Below are positions 8,242 through 17,875 of a DNA stretch of 39,176 nucleotides, in pieces. Numbering within the stretch: the stretch's first letter is position 1; each line of letters starts with the position of its first letter. The DNA is from Burkholderiaceae bacterium (GTDB lineage: Bacteria > Pseudomonadota > Gammaproteobacteria > Burkholderiales > Burkholderiaceae_E). Below the pieces are notes generated by a model that saw only the letters and a program-made list of their open reading frames with translations, was not told the DNA's origin and searched no databases. The position numbers and the translations under genes are program-made. The stretch spans positions 1 to 39,176 of the forward strand of contig JAHDXY010000012.1 in NCBI GenBank assembly GCA_023384005.1, given 5' to 3'.

Positions 8242-10191
8242 TCAAAGGTCGCATTTGAGGAGGCGTTTTTCCGCGGGTGCGCCCTGGAGCTCAAGCACCA
8301 GCCACGGCTCCTTCGCGACATCTGCGGGCGGAGGTGTGGTTGTCGTGACCACGTACTGGAAGAGCGGCGTCTTGCCGACGCCCTCTAGCCATCGAGCCAA
8401 TGCGAATATCTGGTGATAAATCGAGAGCCCCAAATCGGCCTCGCGTGAACTGTCGTGCAGCAGAAAAGCAGGAACACAGCTAGCGCCCTCGATGCTTCGG
8501 CACAGCGCTGCGATATCGAACGCGACGATTTTCAACGAGTCGATCGCGGGCGTCGACCGATTACCGCCCATCTGTACTTTCAGATCCAGGCCATTCCCTG
8601 TGAGCGTCACAGTTCCAGCGGCGTCAGGACCCAGAAGACGTTTGACAATAGGATCGAACTTCAGCGATATGTCGGAAAACGCACGGGCCTGCTGCTCGAC
8701 AAACGCGCCCAGCCGCTGTCGTTCCTCTTCGATTGCCTTGACGAAGTCAGCGACCTTGGCCTCAGCGCTTGTCTGCTCCTCAGTGAGCTTGGCAAGCTGC
8801 GCCACTTCCTCGATTAACCGCTTGGCTGCATACCAAGCGGCTTCACGTGAATTTCGGGCGGACTGTAGCTTCTTGACGCGTTCCTGCTGCGTTTTTTCCC
8901 GTTGCAGCGCGACGGCCAACTGCTGCTGGACCTGTAGCTTCTCCGCCTTGGCGGACTGAAGGCGCTTGTTCTCCTCGGCGAGTTCGGCTCGAGTCCTCTC
9001 CAAGCGCTCGCCACATGCTTTCAAATCGGGCAACTTGTGCGAAAGCTTGCAGCCCTCCGCCAATACCCGGTCGATCGGAACTTCACAAATTGGGCACGGA
9101 AAGCTGTTTGCCTCCTGAAGGGCGTAAGAAAGCCCTGGAATTTCGCCGGTTATCTTGGGGATGATTCGTTCGCTGGTTTGGATATTGGCCTCTGCGACGC
9201 CCAGTTTCAGCTTGAAGGCGGTGACCTCTTCACGCGCCGCGTCGTAGTCCTGCAGTGCCGCCTCCACCTCGGAAGCGTCCTTGGTGGTTGCGATACCCGT
9301 CTCCTTGGCGAACCGTTCTTGCGCCGCCTCACGCAGTTGGCCCATCGCAATGGAGCTTTCGGCTGGCATGTCTACCGAAACCCCAAGCGTAGAGACAAGT
9401 CGCTTCCTCAGACGCCCTGCTTCCCACCGGCGGTGAGCAAGCTCCTGATCGAGCGCGTGTTTCTTGGCCTCTAGCTCAGCGATTTCCGTTCGCTTCGCCT
9501 GCTCCTCCGGCGTTATAGCGCGTAGGAATGCGCGCAACGCGTCGAGCTTCTCGGTTTGGTTCAAGGCCCGCGCTGGCGACTCCGAATCCGAGGCCGTGGA
9601 GCGCCAGTCGAGTACATGATCGAAGCGGCACTCCTGGTCTCGCGTCAGCCATGCCAGGGCAATCGGCCATCCCCTGTGTTCTTGCCGGTGCCTCGGAATC
9701 AGCCCGGCGACGCTGGATGTAATCAGCGACTTCTCCACCGCATCCAGAAACGCCTCCAGCCCCGTCGAGGGCTCATCCCCTTTCGCGATCTCATCAAGCT
9801 TGCCTTCTCGAATGGCCATCTGACGCCGCCGCACGCCAAGTGGTCGCACGATCCCCCAACATGTGCCGTCGAGCATGACTTCGGCACCTACCAGCCCATC
9901 GGGCAAGACAGCCGCGATTGTTTCTCGCTGCTCATCCGGGGCGAATCGTTCTTCGCCCAAGCAATAGCGCAATAGCCGGCAAAAGAGCGTCTTGCCGCCG
10001 CCGTGTCCTATCCGCTCGTCGTCAGGTGTCCAAACGATGTTCAAACCAGGGCGCAAAGCGATGTCGCGGATCACCTCGCCGCCAGCCGATCGCCAGATCA
10101 CGAGCCGCCGCACCCACAATCGCGGACCTGAAGCGTCAGGCGGCGGCCTAACTACAAGTTGCTCCTGGAAGAATTCATGCTGCTTGGGCAT
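8242..10191 (-). CDS. SMC/Rad50-like ATPase with coiled coil and CPxC zinc-hook-like motif
   Basis: P-loop-like 'ERIGHGGGKTLFCRLLRYCLGEE' near the N-terminus, long charged coiled-coil centre, 'NSFPCPICEVPIDRVLAEG' CPxC motif, C-terminal 'FLLHDSSREADLGLSIYHQIF'. Confidence 0.78.
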   Translation of the reverse strand: MPKQHEFFQEQLVVRPPPDASGPRLWVRRLVIWRSAGGEVIRDIALRPGLNIVWTPDDERIGHGGGKTLFCRLLRYCLGEERFAPDEQRETIAAVLPDGLVGAEVMLDGTCWGIVRPLGVRRRQMAIREGKLDEIAKGDEPSTGLEAFLDAVEKSLITSSVAGLIPRHRQEHRGWPIALAWLTRDQECRFDHVLDWRSTASDSESPARALNQTEKLDALRAFLRAITPEEQAKRTEIAELEAKKHALDQELAHRRWEAGRLRKRLVSTLGVSVDMPAESSIAMGQLREAAQERFAKETGIATTKDASEVEAALQDYDAAREEVTAFKLKLGVAEANIQTSERIIPKITGEIPGLSYALQEANSFPCPICEVPIDRVLAEGCKLSHKLPDLKACGERLERTRAELAEENKRLQSAKAEKLQVQQQLAVALQREKTQQERVKKLQSARNSREAAWYAAKRLIEEVAQLAKLTEEQTSAEAKVADFVKAIEEERQRLGAFVEQQARAFSDISLKFDPIVKRLLGPDAAGTVTLTGNGLDLKVQMGGNRSTPAIDSLKIVAFDIAALCRSIEGASCVPAFLLHDSSREADLGLSIYHQIFALARWLEGVGKTPLFQYVVTTTTPPPADVAKEPWLVLELQGAPAEKRLLKCDL

Positions 10192-13100
10192 CGATCCAGT
10201 CTCTTAGTGGCGCGGGCAGTTCGCGGACAATTGATTCCGTTGCCTGGCGCTCCACTACCGCCAAGACAAATCTCGCCCGACCGTCCGGCCAGCCAGCCGT
10301 TTCGAGGGCATCCAGATTGGCGCCCGGTGCCCACGTCGCGCGACGGGTCTCCTCGACGAGAGATCCGTTTGTGCGCAGAGTGCGCACGGCTGCACCCCAT
10401 GCGCCATCTACCCTCGGAATTACGGTCGATGTTCCCTGTGGAAGCACATCGGCCTCGGGACCGACAAGCCGACGCCAAGTAGTCGCTTCGTCGGCCGTCA
10501 GAAAAGGACGCAAGAGCCGAGGTTGAAGTGCTAGGGTCGCGGTCAGCCTTACCTGTCTAGCCGGCATCGCGCCGGCCATCGCCTTCAGGATCGCGCCAAG
10601 AACTGCGCCACTCTCTGCGCGCTCGTCCGCCATCGGCCGCGCCCAAGCGCCCATTGGAAGTACATCAAGCTTGGGCCCAACCGGTCTTGCAGGAGCGAGC
10701 GTGGGCGCGGCACTTTGTCTCTGCTCAATCCGATCCCAAGCTTCCAGCACTAGGCGGCCGGTGCGGTATTCACCGAACTGCTTTTCCTCACTATTCCGAA
10801 GCACACGAAATGTTTCCGATGGGTAATCGGCGCCCATCACATCAGAAGGATCTAGGATGTAGCGCAGCTCATCTCGTGTGAGCCCATATAGGCGCGCGTA
10901 GTAGGCATCCAGCTCCGACTGCACCAACGCACGTCTATCCGTGTCGAAAGTGAACGGCTGCGCCTCGTGGCTAAGATCCTTTGCCCATGCCATCAGATCG
11001 TGTGCGGTGTACGTCAACTCGAGTACGCGAGGCACGATGAAGTCAAGATCACGTTCCGTGTACCGCTCCGGCCGCAGCACGGGAAGTTGCTTCGCGATAA
11101 AGAAGTTGAGATGGTTTCCGCCTACTTTGTGGCGTGCGACAAAATCAAGAACTAGCGAGCAAAGGTTCCCGATGAATGCAGCGCAAAGCCTTGGGGAAAC
11201 GGATTCACCAAACAACACCAGCGGTAGATTGTTTCCAAATCCGGCGACGGGCAGCACGTTGGCGATGACAGTTCTAAGCACGTGAGCGCTGGTCACGTCC
11301 CTGAACCCTACAAACCATTTTGGCGTTGCGTTTTCCAACCACGTTTCCGCGAACGCAAGCGCATCATCCTCGCTCGCGAGTGAAGCTTCAGGCTCTGGGG
11401 CGCCCACGCTCAGGGTTGGATCTATGAACGCCGTGACAGCGCCCGCGTCGATCGCATACCAGGCAGTCTTCTCACGCCCGTCGCGCTTTACTCTATCCAC
11501 CGGCTCCGCAGGTAGATACGCTGGGCCTCGAGGCTCTAGGCTCGGTGGATTATTTCCGCAGAGGCCTAGCTGAGTAGGCGCAATTACGCTAGCGAATGGA
11601 TGCCGATCCACGAACCGCTTCCATTCCCGAAAGAGCACTAACAGCAGTTGCTGTGCCGTCAATCCTTGCCGTTGAAGTGCTGCGCTGAAAAGGGAATGAG
11701 CGGTCATTAGAACAATCGCGGGCTTGTTCCTCTCCCGTAGCGCGTTCAGGAGCCCCACCGGCAATCTCGCAGCACGAAGCCATACCTCACGAGCTGGCAC
11801 CCAATATCTAGGCCTTACTTGAAAACTCGCGTCCCGTCGTTCTGCTTGGGTTGTATCTCGCGCGTCCTCGTCGCCAGCGTCATATGTAGCCCAACGATGA
11901 TCGAACTGATGCATCATTTTCGCTTCATACAAGGGCAAGCGACCGTCGGAGGACTCGATCTCGAAGAGATTACTGTCATTCGACATGTGAAACATGCTCG
12001 CGAACTTAATGCTCCACGGATTAACTTCCCTGTGTCCGTCCTCGGCTTCACGAAGTAGTACTGGCACACCGGAATAGATTTTCTTGGTCAAATCCGCATC
12101 TGCTCGCGATCTGAACACTGGGCAGGTTCTGGTGTTCGGATTAATCAGCCGAAAGTCTTCCGCTGACAGCATGAACTGCCGGTGCACTTCATGAACCTGC
12201 TCAGGTTGCCTCGCAAAGAACACAAAGCGCGCTGGTCGGCTTACGTCGGTGGCACCTAGCACAAGTAGGCAGAAGCGAAAAGAATGATGAACCGACGGAA
12301 ATATGAACTCCTCGTTCTCGAAAGCGAAGAGCGAGACCAACGAACCTTGTTGCGATATCTCAGAGAAGAAAAGTTTGGTCGAATCATCCGTTGCTATCCC
12401 ACTGGGAACAATTAGGCCGGCACGCCCATCTTTACGGACAAGTCGAAAGAATGTTTCCGCAAAGAGCGCATAGGTATTTACGTCCCCAACGCCGGTCAGC
12501 GGATAGCGGCCCGAATCATGGGCATACAGGCTTGCAGCTTCCGCGAGGCGCTTTGCTTTCTCAAATGACGTGTATAGAGCCTGTTCGAGCGGAGTGCCAT
12601 TGGCGAGTCGCTGTATCAGCCGTACGCGCTCCGCCTTGTTCCGCGCCGTCGCGATGTTTGGACTCCTAGTCGCAAAAAACTCCTCCTCTTGTAGCTTTAT
12701 CCGTTCCCACGGCGGATTCCCGAGAAGCACGTCGAACCCGCCTTGTTGAAAGACATCAGCAAATTCCAAATACCAATGGAATGCACTCGCGGCGCGACTC
12801 GTAGCTTCAACAGCCTCCGCAACCCCCTGGCGAGCTCCAACGTCCCGCAAGACTCTATGGAGATCCTCGGTAGTGGGAGAGGACGAAAACGAGTCCTTAG
12901 TCTTTGGAACAAAGAATGCCGCGACAAAACAGTCCGCAAGCCGCCGTGCCTTGCTCTCCTCCGTTGCGCGATACGCTTGTTGAAATGCTTCGCGTTTCGC
13001 TTCCACCTGTTCGATGCTGTCTTCTGGCATGGAATCCAAAAGGCGCCCACCCTCGGCCTCATAAACCGTTAGCTCCTGCATGACGGCAAGTCGTTCCTTC

Positions 13101-15028
13101 TCTCTTCGGAGTTCCTTGCGAGCTGCTACGTTCTTCTTGCTGATTTCACGGCAAACTACCTTGTCATCACCGGAAAGGGGTTTGAAGGCTTCCTCAGGTA
13201 TCCCGTCTTCCATCACCCTTTGATCTAGCACGCCAATAAGCGCGTCGCCGCAACGGAAGTGATGATCCAAAAACCCGAGTGGACGTCCCGGGCTAAAGCT
13301 CTCCAACCAAAGCGCAGTGCGAGCCAACTCAAGAGCGAGAGGATTTCGATCCACCCCGAAGATGCAGTGGGAGACGATGTCTCGGATTGCACGCTGATAG
13401 TCATCTGATCGAGGCTCACCTTCCACGGCACGAACCTTCGCTAGGTTTTCGGCGAGCTTGCGAGCAGCAGCAAGGAGAAAGTGACCCGAGCCACACGCAG
13501 GGTCGAGCACTTTGATGCTCAGCAATGCTTTTTCTGAATCCTTGGCGTGCCTCAGTCGGTCGGCAATGACAGGTTCAAGCGCACTCTTAATTAGTTCTTG
13601 GACTAGGGTGTCGGGCGTGTAATAGGAGCCCGTAAGTTTCCGCGCGTTTCCCGCTACTGCCCCCTCAGCGGTTGGAGCGTCATCCCCCACGAAACGGAAC
13701 TGCCAAGGCTGCGACGCTGTATCGATCTCAGGAACCAGTTCGAGGAGTGCTTCATAAATGCTGCCTAGCTCTTCGGGTCCCATGTCACGGTAGTTGACTC
13801 GGACAAGGGCGCCGTCCTCAACAAAATAGGCAAGCTTGTAAATCGCCTGAAGAAGGGGGCGATTAGGAAGATCAGCTACATCTAGGTCCGGACATTCGTC
13901 GGCGCGGAAAAGCCCTCCTAGTGCTGGGAGGCCGAGAGCCGGTTGGCCTTTTCCGAGACCAGAAAAGGTAATCGAGAGTGCTTGCCAAAGATCATGGTGC
14001 CGGTCAAAACGTCGCCACTTGGCGGCGAGCGCGCGCAGTTGTGCGAGGCTGTAGCCGTCCCGGTAGAGTTCGATAGCCTCCTTCGAGGCCGTGGGTGGAT
14101 GGATCAAACCGCGCTCTTCGACCGTAAACAGGAACAACAGTCGGTAGATCAGTCGAAGAAGCTGTTGGTAGAACGCCTCGCTCGACAACTCGCCCTTCTC
14201 GATCCGCTCGCGCAGCGCAGTATTTCCGGGAACGGCAAGGAATCCTGTGCCCAACTCGCGAAGCGCATCGGCTACGCCGAAACGGAGGCGCTCTCTTGCC
14301 CTCGTTCCCTCTTGCTGCGCAACGCTCTTCCAGCGTTCCAACGCGCAATCTGACGGTGCTGCGTTGGCGCCACCGAATCGGCTCGCATGACAGGCGAGCC
14401 AGAGCACCGCGAAGTCGGGATAGAGCCGCTCCTCGAACAAGCGCTCGAGATCGAATTCCAGATAGGCGGGGCGCGTAAGGCTCGGGTTGTCCCGAAGGAC
14501 TCTCAGCACCTTGCCGTTGGAGACGATTGCCCATAAGGCGGCTCCGGCGTTGAGATATTCCTGGGCGAGCACAAATGGCGAGCGGCGCCGGTGATCGTCG
14601 CCATAGCGCTCGGTCGGTTCGTCGAGGTCTTCGTCGCGCGCGGCGAGTATCAAGGGGACTCGCCCACCGGTCGCAGCGTGGCCGATGGGGAAGCGCCGCC
14701 CATCACGTTCCATTGTTCCCACGGGAACAAGGTCCTCGAAGCCGAGTACCTGGCGCAGGAAGGGCAGCAGGAATGCTTCTACAGTGATCTTGCGTGCATC
14801 ACGCCCCTTGCCCGTTGGCGCCGAATAGAAGTCCTGCCAGAGTCCCTCGGCAATCCGGAAGTAACGTCCCAACTCGTCGCGCAACCGGAGCTTCTTCGGA
14901 ATCCGGTAGTCGCTCTCGCTTTGCTCGGGCGCTCCGAAATGGGCAATTCGGGCGAGAAAGTCGCCGGGGAATAGCGCGCCCTCGATTCTTACGCTAGGAA
15001 AATCGAGCTCTGTCCGCCGACGTGCCAC
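10175..15028 (-). CDS. Large N6-adenine DNA methyltransferase (PglX / Type IIG / DrmMI-like)
   Basis: SAM motif I 'SIKVLDPACGSGHFLLAAARKLAE', catalytic motif IV 'DVLLGNPPWERIKLQEEEFFA', 'FRCGDALIGVLD'; 1617 aa. Confidence 0.9.
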   Translation of the reverse strand: MARRRTELDFPSVRIEGALFPGDFLARIAHFGAPEQSESDYRIPKKLRLRDELGRYFRIAEGLWQDFYSAPTGKGRDARKITVEAFLLPFLRQVLGFEDLVPVGTMERDGRRFPIGHAATGGRVPLILAARDEDLDEPTERYGDDHRRRSPFVLAQEYLNAGAALWAIVSNGKVLRVLRDNPSLTRPAYLEFDLERLFEERLYPDFAVLWLACHASRFGGANAAPSDCALERWKSVAQQEGTRARERLRFGVADALRELGTGFLAVPGNTALRERIEKGELSSEAFYQQLLRLIYRLLFLFTVEERGLIHPPTASKEAIELYRDGYSLAQLRALAAKWRRFDRHHDLWQALSITFSGLGKGQPALGLPALGGLFRADECPDLDVADLPNRPLLQAIYKLAYFVEDGALVRVNYRDMGPEELGSIYEALLELVPEIDTASQPWQFRFVGDDAPTAEGAVAGNARKLTGSYYTPDTLVQELIKSALEPVIADRLRHAKDSEKALLSIKVLDPACGSGHFLLAAARKLAENLAKVRAVEGEPRSDDYQRAIRDIVSHCIFGVDRNPLALELARTALWLESFSPGRPLGFLDHHFRCGDALIGVLDQRVMEDGIPEEAFKPLSGDDKVVCREISKKNVAARKELRREKERLAVMQELTVYEAEGGRLLDSMPEDSIEQVEAKREAFQQAYRATEESKARRLADCFVAAFFVPKTKDSFSSSPTTEDLHRVLRDVGARQGVAEAVEATSRAASAFHWYLEFADVFQQGGFDVLLGNPPWERIKLQEEEFFATRSPNIATARNKAERVRLIQRLANGTPLEQALYTSFEKAKRLAEAASLYAHDSGRYPLTGVGDVNTYALFAETFFRLVRKDGRAGLIVPSGIATDDSTKLFFSEISQQGSLVSLFAFENEEFIFPSVHHSFRFCLLVLGATDVSRPARFVFFARQPEQVHEVHRQFMLSAEDFRLINPNTRTCPVFRSRADADLTKKIYSGVPVLLREAEDGHREVNPWSIKFASMFHMSNDSNLFEIESSDGRLPLYEAKMMHQFDHRWATYDAGDEDARDTTQAERRDASFQVRPRYWVPAREVWLRAARLPVGLLNALRERNKPAIVLMTAHSLFSAALQRQGLTAQQLLLVLFREWKRFVDRHPFASVIAPTQLGLCGNNPPSLEPRGPAYLPAEPVDRVKRDGREKTAWYAIDAGAVTAFIDPTLSVGAPEPEASLASEDDALAFAETWLENATPKWFVGFRDVTSAHVLRTVIANVLPVAGFGNNLPLVLFGESVSPRLCAAFIGNLCSLVLDFVARHKVGGNHLNFFIAKQLPVLRPERYTERDLDFIVPRVLELTYTAHDLMAWAKDLSHEAQPFTFDTDRRALVQSELDAYYARLYGLTRDELRYILDPSDVMGADYPSETFRVLRNSEEKQFGEYRTGRLVLEAWDRIEQRQSAAPTLAPARPVGPKLDVLPMGAWARPMADERAESGAVLGAILKAMAGAMPARQVRLTATLALQPRLLRPFLTADEATTWRRLVGPEADVLPQGTSTVIPRVDGAWGAAVRTLRTNGSLVEETRRATWAPGANLDALETAGWPDGRARFVLAVVERQATESIVRELPAPLRDWIDAQAA

Positions 15029-15031
15029 GGG

Positions 15032-17875
15032 TCAGGCGCCTTGCGCTGGAACGAGCACATACAGGCCAATTACGTCGATCGGCAGGCTGATCCTTACTGA
15101 GAAACTCCCCTTCGCGCCGCTTGCTTCCCGCACTCGCCGGTGGTCGGCGAGCAGCGCGTCCGCCCGTTCCTTGGCCGCGCCTTCCAGCATGGGCTGCCAG
15201 TCCTGGAGTGAGTCCAACGCCTCCCGGATATGCCGCTCCCGCAGCGCGGCGGGCATGTTCCGTGCGGGCGCAGCTTCGAGCAATGCCTTCGCTCTGTCAG
15301 CGCCAAGGAGGTCCGGCTTGGCGCCCGCGGCTATTGCCCAGGTGACCGCCTCCTCGCATAGATGCAAACGCTCAGCTTTGCGAGTGCTGACCGTGAGCTG
15401 ATGGCGCAGCCGGAGCAGCAGGACGGTCGTTCGCGCTTTTACCGCTTCCGTGAAGACTGCACCGGAACGGTTCACGAGATCGTCTGTGGCGTCCGCTAGG
15501 GCGCGCTCCAGCAGGTAGTCGGCGAGGCTCGCCACCAACGGGTGGGTCCTGTGCACGAACCGAGCGCTACCTTCAGGCGGGTAGCTGAATCCTATGCTCG
15601 TTGTCTTCGCCATTCCTTCGGCGTGAAGCCGCTCTCGCACCGCGGGAGGCGTGTGCTCGACATGCAGGCGCCACTGCTTCCCCACCAGCTCCAGCGGAGC
15701 ATTGAGCTTCACCAGCGCGCGACTCACGAACCGTTCCACATCGTCGTGGCTACCGACCGCATCCACGGTCTTCCGCCATTCGGGCAGCACATCCTTGGGC
15801 GTCAAGCGCCCCTGCGCGAACAGAGTGCGATTCCGTGCCGCCTTCTCCCGAGCGCTCTGCCATGCGCTCTCCATCTCGCGGACCGCATCGCCAAAGTCGA
15901 GGTTGATCTGCGGCGAGCTTCCTGTGCCTTTCCTGAGTAGGACGGCATTTAGAAGAGCCTGCGTGAGCCGTCCCTCGTCATCCGGCAACGGCACTAGAAC
16001 ACCCAGCTCCTTGCGAATGCTCTCGGCCTTGCGCAGGATCACCTGCAGCACGGCCCCGTCCACCGGGTTATCCGTTCCGTACAGCATGGTGGCGCGCACC
16101 TGCCTCGCGCCTTCGCCTTTCGGGTCCACGCCGCGCTGGCCGAAGCGGTCAACCCGTCCTTCCCGCTGCTCATGCCGTGTTGGGTTCCAAGACAGGTCGT
16201 AATGCACCACCGCGGTAAAGAGTTCCTGAAGGTTGACTCCCTCAGACAAGCAATCGGTCGCGACAAGGATTCTTTTCTCGTGATCGCGAAGCTCGCCCAC
16301 CGCCTCCTCGCGCTCGCCGGACGCAAGCTCGCCCGTTACGGCAATGACCCGGCACTTCGCAAAGCGAGCACGTAGGTGCTCAGCGACATAGTGCGCGGTT
16401 GCGATATAGCGGCAGAACACTACGGGCAGGAAGCCGTCTTCCAGCAGCGTCTCCAAATGCTTGCTCAGCGACGCTAACTTGGGATCGTTCTTCTCGCCCA
16501 TCAGCGATTCGGCGGAGACGATCAACTCTTCGAGGCGCGGGACATCCTCGATGCGGCCGGCTGGCTCAATGTCATCGGGCGAGAGCCCAGTCTCGGTTCC
16601 GTCCAACACACGCTCTCGGCCGAGGGTGTCCAACTCCTCTTCCGAAAGCTGCACTTGGCCGGTTTCGACTCCCTGCAAGGGGTTCTGAAGCCGCGTGCGT
16701 AGCGCCATGACGGCGGCGGCTGGCGAGGACGAGACGCAGCGCAGCAGCGCGAGCGCCGCCCACCAGCTCATCCTCTGGCGCTGGCGGGATTCGCCTTCGG
16801 CGCGCTGCACCAACTCGCGCGCGTACGCGAGCACCTCATCGAAGAGCTTCCCCCACTTTCCGGTCAGCCGATATGTCGCCTCGGCGGTGTAGCGTTCCGG
16901 AAAGCCCGCGGCTTCGTGCCACTCATCGATGTCCTTGCGCCGGCGCTGGACGAAGTGCAAGGCCAGCTTCTTGCGCAGGGGGTGCTCCGCGTCGCCCCGG
17001 AACTCCTTGAGCTGAGTGAACGCCGGATCGAGCAATCCGAGAAGGTTGTAAAACGCCTCGTCGTCGCCGCTGTGGGGTGTTGCCGTGAGGAACACCATGT
17101 GGCGGGATGCGTCCTCCGAAAGTCCTTTCAGCAGCCGGTAGCGCTGGTGCCGAACTTGGGCGCCTTGGGCGCAGGTGTGCGCTTCGTCGACGACGACGCA
17201 TTCCGGGCAGGCACGCTGGAATTCGTCCCGGCGCCTGTCCGACTTGATGTAGTCAAGGCTCACGACGGTAAAGGGGTAAGCGTCGAAGAGCGACGCCCCG
17301 GCCGGCAATCCTCGCTCGAGCCTTCCCGCCGTGGAGGTATGGACGATCTCGGCACGGATATGGAACTTGGTGGCCAGTTCTCCCTGCCACTGCTCGCACA
17401 AATGCGGTGGGCAAAGGATCGCGAACCGGGTGATGTCGCCACGGTCGAGCAGCTCGCGAACGATCAGCCCCGCCTCGATCGTTTTGCCGATGCCGACGTC
17501 GTCCGCGATGAGCAAGCGGATGGTCTCGAGCTTGAGCGCCATAAGCAGCGGCACGAGCTGGTATGCCCTGGGCTCGACGGCGATGTTGCCGAAGCTCCGG
17601 AAGGGTCCTGCGCCATTGCGGAGCTTTAGCAGCAGCGCGTCGCGCAGCAGCAGGCCGGCGGCATGGTTGCCGTGCGGGCTCGGTGAGGGCAACGGAAAGC
17701 TTGCGTGCGCTACCGGCTTGCGCTCGAGCGGGAGATAAATGACTGTCGCATCCTCCTCGCCGCTGCCAAGGGGACGGACGTGCAAGGTCGTGTCCGTGGA
17801 TTGCGGCAGCACAATCCACTCCCGGCCTCGCGCAGAGACCAGGCTGCCTGGCTGGAAGCGCGGCAGCGCGCTCAC
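15032..17875 (-). CDS. SNF2-like helicase, DrmD-like
   Basis: 'LLIADDVGIGKTIEAGLIVRELLDRGDITRFAILCPPHLCEQWQGELATKFHIRAEIV', 'VVVDEAHTCAQG', 'VFLTATPHSGDDEAFYNLLGLLDP', 'LVATDCLSEGVNLQELFTAVVHYDLSWNPTRHEQREGRVDRFGQ'. Domain layout and position upstream of a giant MTase resemble DISARM DrmD. Confidence 0.85.
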   Translation of the reverse strand: MSALPRFQPGSLVSARGREWIVLPQSTDTTLHVRPLGSGEEDATVIYLPLERKPVAHASFPLPSPSPHGNHAAGLLLRDALLLKLRNGAGPFRSFGNIAVEPRAYQLVPLLMALKLETIRLLIADDVGIGKTIEAGLIVRELLDRGDITRFAILCPPHLCEQWQGELATKFHIRAEIVHTSTAGRLERGLPAGASLFDAYPFTVVSLDYIKSDRRRDEFQRACPECVVVDEAHTCAQGAQVRHQRYRLLKGLSEDASRHMVFLTATPHSGDDEAFYNLLGLLDPAFTQLKEFRGDAEHPLRKKLALHFVQRRRKDIDEWHEAAGFPERYTAEATYRLTGKWGKLFDEVLAYARELVQRAEGESRQRQRMSWWAALALLRCVSSSPAAAVMALRTRLQNPLQGVETGQVQLSEEELDTLGRERVLDGTETGLSPDDIEPAGRIEDVPRLEELIVSAESLMGEKNDPKLASLSKHLETLLEDGFLPVVFCRYIATAHYVAEHLRARFAKCRVIAVTGELASGEREEAVGELRDHEKRILVATDCLSEGVNLQELFTAVVHYDLSWNPTRHEQREGRVDRFGQRGVDPKGEGARQVRATMLYGTDNPVDGAVLQVILRKAESIRKELGVLVPLPDDEGRLTQALLNAVLLRKGTGSSPQINLDFGDAVREMESAWQSAREKAARNRTLFAQGRLTPKDVLPEWRKTVDAVGSHDDVERFVSRALVKLNAPLELVGKQWRLHVEHTPPAVRERLHAEGMAKTTSIGFSYPPEGSARFVHRTHPLVASLADYLLERALADATDDLVNRSGAVFTEAVKARTTVLLLRLRHQLTVSTRKAERLHLCEEAVTWAIAAGAKPDLLGADRAKALLEAAPARNMPAALRERHIREALDSLQDWQPMLEGAAKERADALLADHRRVREASGAKGSFSVRISLPIDVIGLYVLVPAQGA

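Noticed and set aside
10864-10882. Fifth copy of the CTCA...TGAGCC palindrome (GCTCA-TCTCGTG-TGAGC)
   Set aside because: Spacer is 7 not 5 and it lies inside the MTase coding sequence; likely chance.
10175-15028. BREX (PglX-like MTase)
   Set aside because: No PglZ, BrxC or BrxL-type gene recognised nearby.
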